The notes beneath the pieces are model-generated. The model ran no database searches and was not told the origin of the DNA. It worked only from the letters and a program-made list of their open reading frames with translations. Source: Thaumasiovibrio occultus (GTDB lineage Bacteria > Pseudomonadota > Gammaproteobacteria > Enterobacterales > Vibrionaceae). From it: a stretch of 64,000 bases of DNA. This document shows positions 32,503-48,306 of the stretch, piece after piece (position 1 is the first letter of the stretch; the number at the start of each line of letters is the position of its first letter). The stretch is taken from contig AP023052.1 of assembly GCA_019703815.1 (NCBI GenBank), positions 1-64,000 on the forward strand, read 5' to 3'. A program made the translations under genes and the position numbers.

Positions 32503-33960
32503 ATGCAATTTCGATCGATTATTCGCATAGTCGGGCTGCTTTTAACCTTATTTAGCGTCACTATGTTGCTGCCTGCCATGGTGGCGTTTATATACCGAGA
32601 TGGGGCCGGACTCCCTTTTGTGGTCACCTTTTTAGTCCTGCTATTGATCGGTACGTCGTTGTGGGTGCCTAATCGCCGCCATCGCCATGAACTCAAAGCC
32701 CGTGATGGTTTTTTGATCGTGGTGCTTTTCTGGACGGTGATCGGTAGCGCCGGCTCGCTACCATTTATGTTATCGGAAAGTCCGGTTCTCTCCTTTACTG
32801 ATTCCATGTTTGAGTCGTTCTCTGGCCTGACAACCACTGGGGCGACGGTGATCACTGGCCTCGATGATCTGCCGAAAGCGATTTTGATTTATCGTCAGCT
32901 TTTGCAATGGCTTGGCGGGATGGGGATCATCGTATTAGCGGTGGCAATCTTGCCTGTGCTGGGGATCGGGGGCATGCAGTTGTACCGCGCAGAAATTCCA
33001 GGCCCGGTAAAAGACAGTAAGATGACGCCTCGGATTGCCGAAACCGCCAAAGCGCTGTGGTATATCTACCTTGCGCTCACCGTCAGTTGTGCGCTGGCGT
33101 TCTGGCTAGCAGGCATGACAGTGTTTGATGCGATAGCGCATAGCTTTTCCACGGTCGCGATCGGGGGTTTCTCAACTTATGACGCCAGTATGGGGCACTT
33201 TAATAGCCCGACCATCAATTTGATCACTGCCGTCTTCTTGTTTATCTCTGCGATTAACTTCTCGTTGCACTTTGCGGCGTTCTCGAGTGCTGGTGTCCAA
33301 CTGCGAAGCTACTGGCGTGATCCGGAGCTACGCGCTTTTGTGTTCATCCAAGTGATTCTGTTCGCGATCTGTTTTGGTATGCTGGTGGGCCATCATGGCA
33401 CTTTCACTCCAATGGAAGCGTTCGACCAAGCCTTATTCCAAACCGTCTCCATTTCTACGACTGCGGGTTTCACCACGACAAGCTTTGCCGAATGGCCTTT
33501 GTTTTTGCCGGTGCTGCTATTGTTCTCATCATTCATTGGTGGCTGCGCAGGTTCTACTGGGGGCGGGATGAAAGTGATCCGCATCCTTTTACTCACGCTG
33601 CAAGGGGCGCGTGAACTAAAGCGCCTCGTTCACCCGCGCGCGGTCTATACTATCAAGCTTGGCAAAACCGCGTTGCCGCAGCGAGTGGTGGATGCGGTGT
33701 GGGGCTTTTTCTCCGCCTACGCTTTGGTTTTTGTTGTCTGCATGTTGGCTATCATCGCCACTGGGGTCGATGAGCTCACCGCGTTCTCGGCCGTCGCGGC
33801 TACGCTAAACAACCTTGGCCCAGGCTTAGGCGAGGTAGCGGTGCATTTTGGTGAGATCAATGCCGCCGCGAAATGGGTGCTGATTCTGGCAATGCTGTTT
33901 GGTCGTTTGGAAGTGTTTACTCTACTGGTACTGTTTACGCCGACGTTTTGGCGTAGTTAG
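32503..33960 (+). CDS. trkH: Trk potassium uptake protein TrkH
   Basis: A 485-residue channel-like K+ translocator with four M1-P-M2 repeats. The selectivity-filter loops are visible: TTTGATVI near 110, TVAIGGFSTYD near 220, STTAGFTT near 320 and TLNNLGPGLG near 435, each with the critical glycine. It works with cytoplasmic TrkA. Important in a halophile for osmotic balance. It is 27 bases upstream of hemG, likely in one transcript. Confidence 0.96.
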   Translation: MQFRSIIRIVGLLLTLFSVTMLLPAMVAFIYRDGAGLPFVVTFLVLLLIGTSLWVPNRRHRHELKARDGFLIVVLFWTVIGSAGSLPFMLSESPVLSFTDSMFESFSGLTTTGATVITGLDDLPKAILIYRQLLQWLGGMGIIVLAVAILPVLGIGGMQLYRAEIPGPVKDSKMTPRIAETAKALWYIYLALTVSCALAFWLAGMTVFDAIAHSFSTVAIGGFSTYDASMGHFNSPTINLITAVFLFISAINFSLHFAAFSSAGVQLRSYWRDPELRAFVFIQVILFAICFGMLVGHHGTFTPMEAFDQALFQTVSISTTAGFTTTSFAEWPLFLPVLLLFSSFIGGCAGSTGGGMKVIRILLLTLQGARELKRLVHPRAVYTIKLGKTALPQRVVDAVWGFFSAYALVFVVCMLAIIATGVDELTAFSAVAATLNNLGPGLGEVAVHFGEINAAAKWVLILAMLFGRLEVFTLLVLFTPTFWRS

Positions 33961-33987
33961 TGATAAAGAAGAACAAAGAGAAGAAGA

Positions 33988-34521
33988 ATGAAGAAAGTAC
34001 TTTTTGCTATTTCAACCCGAGATGGCCAAACAAGGAAGATATTGCAGCGATTGGCTGAGCAATGGGGCAGCGAGGTGACGTGCGATTGGTATGACTTGCA
34101 TGAGCAGCAAACGGTGGATTTAACCGACTACGATCAAGTACTCGTCGCAGCCTCGATCCGCTACGGGAAGTTCCATCCTTCTTTATATAGCTTTATTAAA
34201 CAGAACAAGGCGGCGTTAGAGAAAAACAATGCTACCTTTATTTGCGTGAACTTAACGGCGCGCAAACCTGGAAAGGATTTGCCTGAGAATAGCGCCTATA
34301 TCCGCAAGTTCCTAAAGTGCTCACCGTGGCAGCCGCAAGAGATTGCCATCTTTGCCGGGGCACTGCTTTATCCACGTTATCGTTGGTTTGATAAAGTTAT
34401 GATCCGCTTTATCATGAAAATTACCGGTGGTGAGACAGATACCAGTAAAGAAGTGGAATACACTGATTGGGAAAAAGTGCGTATTTTTGGCGAAAAGGTG
34501 CGCGAAAAGTTGGAATTATAA
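33988..34521 (+). CDS. hemG: Menaquinone-dependent protoporphyrinogen oxidase HemG
   Basis: A 177-residue long-chain-flavodoxin-type enzyme that oxidises protoporphyrinogen IX to protoporphyrin IX using quinone. The FMN loop STRDGQTRKI is at about 9-18; VAASIRYGKFHPSLYSFIK and NLTARKPGKD follow. The gene order trkH-hemG-rrs is the same as in E. coli. The start has an AGAAGAAG site. It supplies heme for the cytochromes; hemN of the same pathway starts at the right end of the window. Confidence 0.95.
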   Translation: MKKVLFAISTRDGQTRKILQRLAEQWGSEVTCDWYDLHEQQTVDLTDYDQVLVAASIRYGKFHPSLYSFIKQNKAALEKNNATFICVNLTARKPGKDLPENSAYIRKFLKCSPWQPQEIAIFAGALLYPRYRWFDKVMIRFIMKITGGETDTSKEVEYTDWEKVRIFGEKVREKLEL

Positions 34522-34571
34522 GCGCTGATGGTTCTTTTTTGTTCGAACGAAATTTTTTCTCAAAAAAAGAC

Positions 34572-34599
34572 TTGTCAGTGAAATTAATCTCCCTATAAT
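34572..34599 (+). promoter_or_regulatory. rRNA operon promoter P1
   Basis: TTGTCA (34572-34577), 16-bp spacer, TATAAT (34594-34599), then a GC-rich discriminator, typical of rrn P1. An A/T-rich UP-like tract precedes it. Confidence 0.85.
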
Positions 34600-34681
34600 G
34601 CCGCTTCACCGACACGGAGAACGGCGCGCTAAGCACCGACTGTTCGGTTGATTTGGTTAGTAAAATACTTCGATTTAAGTG

Positions 34682-34709
34682 TTGACACTGAAGTCGGAAT
34701 GATTAGAAT
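34682..34709 (+). promoter_or_regulatory. rRNA operon promoter P2
   Basis: TTGACA (34682-34687), 16-bp spacer, TAGAAT (34704-34709), about 200 bp before 16S. Confidence 0.75.
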
Positions 34710-34734
34710 AACCAACCTCACCGCAAGGTGAAAA

Positions 34735-34748
34735 GTTCTTTAACAATA
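34735..34748 (+). promoter_or_regulatory. boxA antitermination site in rRNA leader
   Basis: GTTCTTTAACAATA fits boxA; the following CAATCTGTGTGGGC is the familiar rrn leader. A second boxA (TGCTCTTTAACAAA) is at 37081-37094 before 23S. Both recruit Nus factors. Confidence 0.8.
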
Positions 34749-34914
34749 TGACCATGCAATCTGTGTGGGCACTCGTTGAATAGATAGTCAAAAAAGATTT
34801 ATCAATGATACTAGTGACCAATTTGATGCTTCGGTATCAGCACAGTCAATTCATTACCTAGCAATAGGTAATAACAGTATTCATTGAGCCGTTACTTCGG
34901 TAACAACAAAACTT

Positions 34915-36457
<1,543 letters not shown>

Positions 36458-36577
36458 ACCTAAAGACTGCTGTTTAAATGCAGTGTCCACACAGATTGCT
36501 TGGTCGTAATGTGAAGAGTGTTAGGGTGACGCTTTGCGTTGTCCTGTTAATGTTCCCAAAACATTAACGAAAACTTA

Positions 36578-36653
36578 GTCCCGTTCGTCTAGAGGCCTAG
36601 GACACCGCCCTTTCACGGCGGTAACAGGGGTTCGACTCCCCTACGGGACGCCA
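36578..36653 (+). tRNA. tRNA-Glu (TTC)
   Basis: 76 nt. The acceptor GTCCCGT pairs with ACGGGAC, the anticodon loop CTTTCAC gives TTC, the T-loop is GTTCGACTC, and CCA is encoded. First of four spacer tRNAs. Confidence 0.95.
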
Positions 36654-36673
36654 CTTCTCTTTTGAAGTAAAGA

Positions 36674-36749
36674 GGGTCGTTAGCTCAGTTGGTAGAGCAG
36701 TTGACTTTTAATCAATTGGTCGCAGGTTCGAATCCTGCACGACCCACCA
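36674..36749 (+). tRNA. tRNA-Lys (TTT)
   Basis: 76 nt. Acceptor GGGTCGT/ACGACCC, anticodon loop CTTTTAA, encoded CCA. Confidence 0.95.
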
Positions 36750-36777
36750 TCTTCTCCTCGAAGATGTAAAACTCGGA

Positions 36778-36853
36778 GGGCGATTAGCTCAGTTGGGAGA
36801 GCACCTCCCTTACAAGGAGGGGGTCACTGGTTCGAGCCCGGTATCGCCCACCA
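36778..36853 (+). tRNA. tRNA-Val (TAC)
   Basis: 76 nt. Acceptor GGGCGAT/ATCGCCC, anticodon loop CTTACAA, encoded CCA. Confidence 0.95.
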
Positions 36854-36881
36854 TCTTCTCTTTTGAGAAACACCCAGAATC

Positions 36882-36957
<76 letters not shown>

Positions 36958-37309
36958 CTCTTTAAAGGTTTTCTGCAACGGAATAGCAGATCCAACAGTT
37001 ATTATTAATGTTGGGTCGATTTGCCGACTGCGAGAATCATTAAAAAGTGGTTGTTTGCCCCTTAAGGCGAAGAATTCACATGCTCTTTAACAAACTGGAA
37101 AGCTGACTAGTAAATTCAATGAATGTCTTAGACATAAATTGAATCGTTCATTGAAAAATGAACAAGTTCTCAAAAGCGTATTTACGAAAGTAAATACACC
37201 AACACATTCAAGTGTTTTGGTAGAAATTGTAGCAATACAATCTCAATTGAGTCCGGCGAAAACATGTAAACCTTGGTTGTTTGCTATACGAAACCCCTTG
37301 GGGTTGTAT

Positions 37310-40197
<2,888 letters not shown>

Positions 40198-40283
40198 ATA
40201 CAACACCCAAGGTGTTTTGCGGACTCAGACCGCACTTGAATGTGAAGAAGAACACTAGTTAGATTTCCAAGTTTGTAAGAATT

Positions 40284-40402
40284 TGCTTGGCGACCATAGC
40301 ATTTTGGACCCACCTGATCCCATGCCGAACTCAGCAGTGAAACGAAATAGCGCCGATGGTAGTGTGGGGTCTCCCCATGTGAGAGTAGGACATCGCCAGG
40401 CT
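40284..40402 (+). rRNA. rrf: 5S ribosomal RNA
   Basis: About 119 nt. It starts TGCTTGGCGACCATAGC and ends in ATCGCCAGGC, with the CCGAACTCAG core. The ends pair as in other 5S RNAs. Confidence 0.95.
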
Positions 40403-40458
40403 TTGAACATTTTCTGGATAAAGCACTGCATAGATAAGACTTTAGACAGATACCGTGT

Positions 40459-40535
40459 GGAGCGGTAGTTCAGTTGGTTAGAATACCGGCCTGTCACGCC
40501 GGGGGTCGCGGGTTCGAGTCCCGTCCGCTCCGCCA
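40459..40535 (+). tRNA. tRNA-Asp (GTC)
   Basis: 77 nt. Acceptor GGAGCGG/CCGCTCC, anticodon loop CTGTCAC, encoded CCA. Distal tRNA of the operon. Confidence 0.95.
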
Positions 40536-40571
40536 CTTTTTCAGAGTTTCAGCTCTTTAAAACTGAACAAC

Positions 40572-40648
<77 letters not shown>

Positions 40649-40653
40649 TCTTT

Positions 40654-40685
40654 AAGGCTCTAGCAGAAATGCTGGGGCCTTTTTC
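40654..40685 (+). terminator. Terminator of the rRNA operon
   Basis: AAGGCTCTAGCA pairs with TGCTGGGGCCTT around GAAA, with one or two mispairs, then T5. It lies six bases after tRNA-Trp. Confidence 0.75.
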
Positions 40686-40740
40686 GTATCTGAAGTAAAG
40701 AAAATCCGGTGAGATCATAGCACTGTGGGGCTTTCTATTA

Positions 40741-40865
40741 CTAAATCCGCGTGTGGGGAGCTTGTGCGTAAGCCCGCTGGGTAGCGAGTCCTATCGAATC
40801 TCTGGAGTGCCAGTCCGGTTCACTCCTGCCATATTCGTCTGACTTAGGTTGGGGCCTTTTTTGTA
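40741..40865 (+). pseudogene. Decayed tRNA-Trp 3' half and terminator copy
   Basis: Pieces of the intact tRNA-Trp region recur in order: TAAATCCGCGTGT (about 40741-40753), TCGAATCTCT (about 40794-40803), CACTCCTGCCAT (about 40820-40831) and TTGGGGCCTTTTTTG (about 40850-40864). A run of about 40 unrelated bases breaks the first two. The 5' half and anticodon are gone. A decayed tandem duplicate is the simplest reading. From here to 41000 nothing else is recognisable. Confidence 0.65.
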
Positions 40866-41002
40866 GGTGTTTTTCTTAAGCGCCAGTTGAGCTCTGAAAG
40901 ACATCTTCAGTTGAATATCGCCTTATACCCCACTCTGATTTAACCGCCTATTTTTCCCTTTCCCTCAATAAGATCAGTAATGTCCGTTTGCAGATTTGTC
41001 TG

Positions 41003-41031
41003 TTGCTGAAACGACGTTTATTCACTATCGT
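41003..41031 (+). promoter_or_regulatory. Possible promoter of the fluoride riboswitch
   Basis: TTGCTG (41003-41008), 17-bp spacer, TATCGT (41026-41031). Predicted start is at about the first base of the riboswitch. The -10 is weak. Confidence 0.4.
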
Positions 41032-41037
41032 TATCCA

Positions 41038-41152
41038 CTAGGTGATGGCGTTCCACCTTTAACCGCTGTTAGTGTTACCTAATATGCTGATGACGCCTGT
41101 TTCACGCAGGATAGATCCCGCTGAAGCAGGGATCAGACAAAAGGTATAACGC
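41038..41152 (+). promoter_or_regulatory. Fluoride (crcB-motif) riboswitch
   Basis: GGTGATGGCGTTCCACC at 41041-41057 is the P1/hairpin core. TTTAACCGC, TTAGTGTTACCTAATATG and GCTGATGACGCCT (41086-41098) follow; the last segment pairs back to the first. All are diagnostic of the fluoride class. A GATCCC/GGGATC hairpin (about 41114-41133) is a possible expression platform. It precedes a CLC-type anion transporter. Confidence 0.88.
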
Positions 41153-42523
41153 ATGGCTCACCCACTCCATAAAACTCCTCATACGCTGTTTCAGCTCGTT
41201 CGCTGGAGCTTATTAATTATCCCCGTTGCTCTAACCGTTGGCTCATTTAACGCTTTCTTTCTTTGGATTTTGAATCTCGCGACCGAAACCCGTTTAGGCC
41301 ATCCTGGGTTGTTGTATTTTCTCCCTCTGGCTGGTCTTGTGATCGTATGGAGCTATCGTCAACTCGGTAAAAATGCCGAAGGCGGTAACAATCTGATCAT
41401 GGACGAAATCCATAAGCCTGATGCGGGTGTTCCTGCGCGGATGGGGCCGCTAGTGCTTGTTACTACGGTGATCACTCATCTGTTTGGCGGAAGCGCGGGA
41501 CGCGAAGGAACCGCAGTTCAGATCGGTGGCGCTGCAACACAGTGGTTGAGTAAGTGCTTCAAGCTAAACGAAGCCGATATGCGGATCATGCTGATGGCTG
41601 GTGTTGCCTCGGGTTTTGGCGCGGTGTTTGGCACGCCATTGACTGGCGCGATTTTTGCGCTGGAAGTGTTAGCCATCGGTCGCATGCGTTTCGACGGCAT
41701 CATGCCTTGTTTGCTTGCGGCGGTACTGGCGGATGTGGTGTGCAGCGCTTGGGGCGCGCACCATACCCATTACCGTATCGATTATTTGGAAGCTGCCACC
41801 TTGTTTGAACACGCACTCAAAATCGATCTCTGGACCCTAGGCAAGGTACTGGCAGCTGGGGCTATCTTCGGTTTGGTCGGCTATCTCTTTGGCGAGCTCA
41901 CTCACGCACTCAAAGACTTGTTCAAAGCGACACTGAAAAACCCGTATTTGATTGTGGTGTGTGGTGGTTTGTTGGTGATTGGTTTAGTTCATTGGATTGG
42001 CAATACCGACTACATTGGCCTTGGCGTCTATAACCCACGGGAAGGTGGGGTGAGTATTTTGTCAGCTTTCCACCAAGGCGGCGCTGAGTGGTATAGCTGG
42101 GCGCTCAAACTGCTGCTCACTGCGATCACTTTGGCGGCAGGATTCAAAGGGGGTGAAGTCACCCCGCTGTTTTTTGTTGGCGCGACCTTGGGTAACACCT
42201 TGGCGTGGGTGTTCAATGCGCCGGTGGATCTCTTTGCGGCGATCGGTTTTCTGTCGGTGTTTGCGGCAGCCACCAATACGCCTTTAGCGTGCACCCTGAT
42301 GGGCGTTGAACTGTTTGGCGCGCATTACATGCTCTATTTTGCGCTGGGCTGCTTTACTGCGTATTACTTTAGTGGTCATACCGGCATTTATAGCTCGCAA
42401 CGCGTCGCTATTCCTAAACTGTTTGATCCTAATGGACAGCCGCCAATGAGCTATAAAATAGGGGAATTGCGCGACACTCACTCTTCGTTATTGAAAGCAT
42501 TGGCAAAAAAACTCCAGCGTTGA
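41153..42523 (+). CDS. CLC-type fluoride/proton antiporter
   Basis: A 456-residue CLC-family membrane protein with about ten or more helices. The gating-glutamate motif is intact: [13 protein letters not shown] near residues 117-129, and [11 protein letters not shown] is present. In place of the chloride-type GSGIP sequence it has GGNNLIMDE near 77-85. I recall a G-x-N-L-I type change as a mark of the fluoride (CLC-F) clade. The fluoride riboswitch directly upstream supports fluoride export. An ordinary Cl-/H+ exchanger is the alternative. Ribosome site AAAGG. Confidence 0.85.
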   Translation: MAHPLHKTPHTLFQLVRWSLLIIPVALTVGSFNAFFLWILNLATETRLGHPGLLYFLPLAGLVIVWSYRQLGKNAEGGNNLIMDEIHKPDAGVPARMGPLVLVTTVITHLFGGSAGREGTAVQIGGAATQWLSKCFKLNEADMRIMLMAGVASGFGAVFGTPLTGAIFALEVLAIGRMRFDGIMPCLLAAVLADVVCSAWGAHHTHYRIDYLEAATLFEHALKIDLWTLGKVLAAGAIFGLVGYLFGELTHALKDLFKATLKNPYLIVVCGGLLVIGLVHWIGNTDYIGLGVYNPREGGVSILSAFHQGGAEWYSWALKLLLTAITLAAGFKGGEVTPLFFVGATLGNTLAWVFNAPVDLFAAIGFLSVFAAATNTPLACTLMGVELFGAHYMLYFALGCFTAYYFSGHTGIYSSQRVAIPKLFDPNGQPPMSYKIGELRDTHSSLLKALAKKLQR

Positions 42524-42536
42524 GGGGATGATGCCC

Positions 42537-42565
42537 TTGCTGTGACGAATATTTGTCCATATACT
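42537..42565 (+). promoter_or_regulatory. Promoter of the thi operon
   Basis: TTGCTG (42537-42542), 17 bp, TATACT (42560-42565). The TPP element begins about 8 bp later. Confidence 0.6.
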
Positions 42566-42572
42566 CGCAGAG

Positions 42573-42660
42573 TCAACTTGTCGGAGTGCCATTTGGCTGA
42601 GACCGTTAACGCGGGATCCGTTGAACCTGATCAGGCTAATACCTGCGAAGGGAACAAGAG
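42573..42660 (+). promoter_or_regulatory. TPP riboswitch (THI element)
   Basis: CAACTTGTCGGAGTGCC, GGCTGAGACCG (about 42596-42606), CGGGATCCG, TTGAACCTGATCAGGCTAAT, ACCTGCGAAGGGAACAAG: all conserved thi-box parts are in order. It represses thiC when thiamine diphosphate is high. Confidence 0.95.
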
Positions 42661-42675
42661 CAATCAAGCTGTATT

Positions 42676-42696
42676 CAGATTTAAGATCTGTTTTTT
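42676..42696 (+). terminator. Attenuator hairpin of the TPP riboswitch
   Basis: CAGAT (42676-42680), loop TTAAG, ATCTG (42686-42690), then six T. Short but placed as a riboswitch-controlled terminator before thiC. Confidence 0.55.
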
Positions 42697-42741
42697 GCTC
42701 AACTGCACCTATCCGGCAAGCATTTCCCTAAAGATGGATAA

Positions 42742-45281
<2,540 letters not shown>

Positions 45282-46055
45282 ATGCTCAATGACCAAGCGT
45301 TTGTGCGATACAACCGCCAGATCCGGTTGCCTGAGATTGGCGAAACGGGTCAGGCAGCGCTGCTCAATGCCCGGGTGTTGTTGGTTGGTGCTGGCGGTCT
45401 TGGCTCTCCAGCAGCGCTTTATTTAGCTGCGGCAGGGGTGGGTAATTTAGTGATCGCCGATGGTGATGCGGTTGATAGCAGTAACTTGCAACGCCAAATC
45501 ATCTATCGTGACGTGGATCAGGCAAAGAATAAAGCCCAAGCGGCAGCGGCCCATTTGCTTGAACTCAACCCCGAGATCAAAGTGCGAGTAGTAGCGAGTC
45601 ATTTGAGCGATCAACGTTTGTCGTTGGAAGTGAGCATGGCCGATATCGTGCTTGATTGCAGTGATAACTTTGCCACCCGTTACGCAGTAAACGCCGCGTG
45701 TTTGGCGCATCAAAAAGTTTTGGTCTCAGGAGCAGCGATCCGCTGGCAGGGGCAATTGATGAGCTTTGATTTTCGGCCCTCTCCGGCCAAAAGCGCACAA
45801 GGACCTTGCTATCAATGTCTGTTTCCTGCAGGTCAGTTCGATGAGCCGCAAAATTGCAGTACATCTGGGATTGCAGGCCCGGTTGTTGGCGTGATCGGTA
45901 CCATGCAGGCGCTAGAAACGATAAAAATTATTACCGGCGCAGGCCAGCCTGCGTTCGGCAAACTGAAGCAGTTTGATGGACTAACAATGGAATGGCAGAG
46001 CTTTATGGTGCCTGCCAATCCCGCTTGTCCAGAATGCAGTAAGGAAAATCCATGA
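45282..46055 (+). CDS. thiF: ThiS adenylyltransferase ThiF
   Basis: A 257-residue E1-like enzyme. The nucleotide loop GAGGLGSPAALYLA is near 37-50, the catalytic Arg/Asp region is DSSNLQRQIIY near 64-74, and zinc ligands are in CYQCLF and CPECS. It activates the ThiS C-terminus as an acyl-adenylate. Four-base overlap with thiS. Confidence 0.94.
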   Translation: MLNDQAFVRYNRQIRLPEIGETGQAALLNARVLLVGAGGLGSPAALYLAAAGVGNLVIADGDAVDSSNLQRQIIYRDVDQAKNKAQAAAAHLLELNPEIKVRVVASHLSDQRLSLEVSMADIVLDCSDNFATRYAVNAACLAHQKVLVSGAAIRWQGQLMSFDFRPSPAKSAQGPCYQCLFPAGQFDEPQNCSTSGIAGPVVGVIGTMQALETIKIITGAGQPAFGKLKQFDGLTMEWQSFMVPANPACPECSKENP

Positions 46056-46261
46056 CCCACGTTGTGATCCGGGTAAACGAAAAACCCCTCACGCTTGCGA
46101 CGCCTGCAACCGTGACATCACTCCTCATTCAACTTGCCATGCCAGAAGGTGCATCGGCAGTGGCGGTAAACCAGACGATTGTGGCTCGAAGCGCCTGGGA
46201 TAGTTATGAGCTTAACGAAGGCGATGATATCGCGCTGTTTCAAGCCATTGCAGGAGGCTGA
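46052..46261 (+). CDS. thiS: Sulfur carrier protein ThiS
   Basis: A 69-residue beta-grasp protein ending in the required Gly-Gly (AIAGG), which becomes a thiocarboxylate. Internal [13 protein letters not shown] is a family block. It lies between thiF and thiG, with a two-base gap to thiG. Confidence 0.92.
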   Translation: MTHVVIRVNEKPLTLATPATVTSLLIQLAMPEGASAVAVNQTIVARSAWDSYELNEGDDIALFQAIAGG

Positions 46262-46263
46262 AC

Positions 46264-47025
46264 ATGTTAACTATTGCAGATAAAACCTTTTCTTCCCGTC
46301 TGTTTACCGGCACCGGCAAGTTCGCCAATCGCGAAGCCATGGCAGCCGCGATTTTAGCGTCGGAGTCTGAGTTGGTGACGATGGCGCTCAAACGTGTCGA
46401 TATTGATAATCGTGACGATGACATTCTCGCCCCGTTGCGCGCCGCAGGCGTTAACTTGTTGCCAAACACCTCGGGTGCGAAAAACGCCAAAGAGGCGGTG
46501 TTTGCTGCACAGTTGGCGCGAGAAGCTCTGGGTACCAACTGGTTGAAACTCGAAATCCACCCCGATCCTAAATACCTTATGCCTGATCCGATCGAGACGC
46601 TGGCAGCAGCGGAAGAGTTGGTCAAGCTCGGCTTTGTGGTGTTGCCGTACTGCCACGCCGATCCGGTATTGTGTAAGCGCCTAGAAGAAGTCGGCTGCGC
46701 TGCGGTGATGCCATTGGGCGCGCCGATCGGCAGTAACAAAGGGTTGGCGTCGCGTGATTTTCTCGAAATTATTATCGATCAAGCCCGCGTCCCGGTTGTG
46801 GTCGATGCCGGGATTGGTGCGCCGTCTCATGCCGCTGAAGCGATGGAGCTTGGCGCGGATGCGGTGTTGGTCAATACCGCGATTGCCGCCGCCGCCGATC
46901 CCATTGCGATGGGTAACGCGTTCCGTTTGGCCGTGGAAAGTGGCCGCATGGCGTACGAAGCAGGCTTAGCCGGAACGGTAAACCACGCCATTGCTTCGAG
47001 TCCTCTGACCGCTTTTTTGGAATAG
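46264..47025 (+). CDS. thiG: Thiazole synthase ThiG
   Basis: A 253-residue barrel enzyme that condenses DXP, ThiS-COSH and dehydroglycine into the thiazole. [10 protein letters not shown] near 11-20, the Schiff-base Lys in [16 protein letters not shown] near 97-112, and [12 protein letters not shown] and [14 protein letters not shown] are diagnostic. Translationally close to thiS and thiH. Confidence 0.95.
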   Translation: MLTIADKTFSSRLFTGTGKFANREAMAAAILASESELVTMALKRVDIDNRDDDILAPLRAAGVNLLPNTSGAKNAKEAVFAAQLAREALGTNWLKLEIHPDPKYLMPDPIETLAAAEELVKLGFVVLPYCHADPVLCKRLEEVGCAAVMPLGAPIGSNKGLASRDFLEIIIDQARVPVVVDAGIGAPSHAAEAMELGADAVLVNTAIAAAADPIAMGNAFRLAVESGRMAYEAGLAGTVNHAIASSPLTAFLE

Positions 47026-47029
47026 TGCC

Positions 47030-48145
47030 ATGACCACGTTTTCGGATGTGTTTAACCAAATGGATTGGGACGATATCCGCCTGTCGATTTACAGCAAAAC
47101 GACAGCGGATGTTGAGCGTGCGCTGCGCAAACCTAAGCGCGATTTAGAAGATTTCAAAGCGCTGATCTCGCCAGCGGCAGAGCCGTTTTTAGAGCAGATG
47201 GCGCAGCAATCGGCGGCGCTGACTCGCAAGCGATTCGGCAATACCATCGGCTTTTATGTGCCTTTGTATTTGTCGAACTTGTGCGCCAACGACTGCACCT
47301 ATTGCGGTTTTTCGATGAGCAATAAGCTTAAGCGTCGCACCTTGAGTGAGGCCGATATTGAGCGCGAATGCCAAGCGATCAAGCAGCTCAAGTTTGATAG
47401 TTTGCTGTTGGTGACGGGCGAGCATGAAACCAAAGTGGGAATGAATTATTTCCGCCAAGTGCTGCCGAAAATCAAATCGCACTTTAGCTATTTAGCGATG
47501 GAAGTGCAGCCGCTGGATCAAGACGAATACGCCGAGCTGAAAACGTTAGGTTTAGATGCCGTGATGGTTTATCAAGAGACCTACAACCCGCGCACTTATG
47601 CCGAGCACCATTTGCGTGGCAATAAAACCGACTTCCATTACCGGCTGCAAACGCCCGATCGTTTAGCGCGAGCGGGGATTGATAAAATTGGTGTCGGTGC
47701 ATTGATTGGCTTGGATGAATGGCGCACCGATTGTTTCTATGTCGCGGCGCATTTGCACTATTTAGAGCGCACTTACTGGCAGACGCGCTACTCGATTTCG
47801 TTTCCGCGTTTGCGCCCCTGTACCGGCGGTCTGCAGCCAAAATCGATCATGAATGATCGCCAATTGGTGCAACTGTTGTGCGCGTATCGTTTGCTCAATC
47901 CGGAAGTGGAGTTGTCGCTGTCGACCCGTGAATCCCCAGCGTTTCGCGATAACGTGTTGCCGCTTGGTGTCACGACGATGTCGGCAGGTTCGAAAACCCA
48001 ACCGGGTGGTTACGCTGATGATGTGCCAGAGTTAGAGCAGTTTGCGATTAATGATGATCGCAGTGCCGAAGCGGTGGCCACTGCGGTGCAGCAGCGCGGA
48101 TTCCAAGTGGTGTGGAAAGACTGGCATCACGCTTATTCCGGCTAA
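47030..48145 (+). CDS. thiH: 2-iminoacetate synthase ThiH
   Basis: A 371-residue radical-SAM tyrosine lyase that makes dehydroglycine for ThiG. The cluster motif is C-A-N-D-C-T-Y-C near residues 84-91. TGEHE and the FPRLRPCTGG segment fit the family. It uses the anaerobe-compatible route rather than ThiO. Last gene of thiCEFSGH; a strong terminator lies 110 bp downstream. Confidence 0.95.
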   Translation: MTTFSDVFNQMDWDDIRLSIYSKTTADVERALRKPKRDLEDFKALISPAAEPFLEQMAQQSAALTRKRFGNTIGFYVPLYLSNLCANDCTYCGFSMSNKLKRRTLSEADIERECQAIKQLKFDSLLLVTGEHETKVGMNYFRQVLPKIKSHFSYLAMEVQPLDQDEYAELKTLGLDAVMVYQETYNPRTYAEHHLRGNKTDFHYRLQTPDRLARAGIDKIGVGALIGLDEWRTDCFYVAAHLHYLERTYWQTRYSISFPRLRPCTGGLQPKSIMNDRQLVQLLCAYRLLNPEVELSLSTRESPAFRDNVLPLGVTTMSAGSKTQPGGYADDVPELEQFAINDDRSAEAVATAVQQRGFQVVWKDWHHAYSG

Positions 48146-48254
48146 TAATCAGGTTGCCGCTCTCTGCTACTCAATCGTTATCGTTTTGTAGAAAGTAGAA
48201 AGCAGAAAGCAGAGAGTAGGAAACCGGGATAGAGGGCGACTTCATCGAGAAATA

Positions 48255-48281
48255 AAAAAGCGGCGAAAACGCCGCTTTTTT
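48255..48281. terminator. Bidirectional terminator between thiH and lysE-type gene
   Basis: AAAAAGCGGC (48255-48264), loop GAAAAC, GCCGCTTTTT (48271-48280). It serves both converging units. Confidence 0.9.
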
Positions 48282-48306
48282 GTGTGTCTCATTTTATGTC
48301 AGCGTT

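Noticed and set aside
41031-41039. TTATCCACT resembling a DnaA box before the fluoride riboswitch
   Set aside because: Single one-mismatch site with no GATC cluster; expected by chance at this scale.
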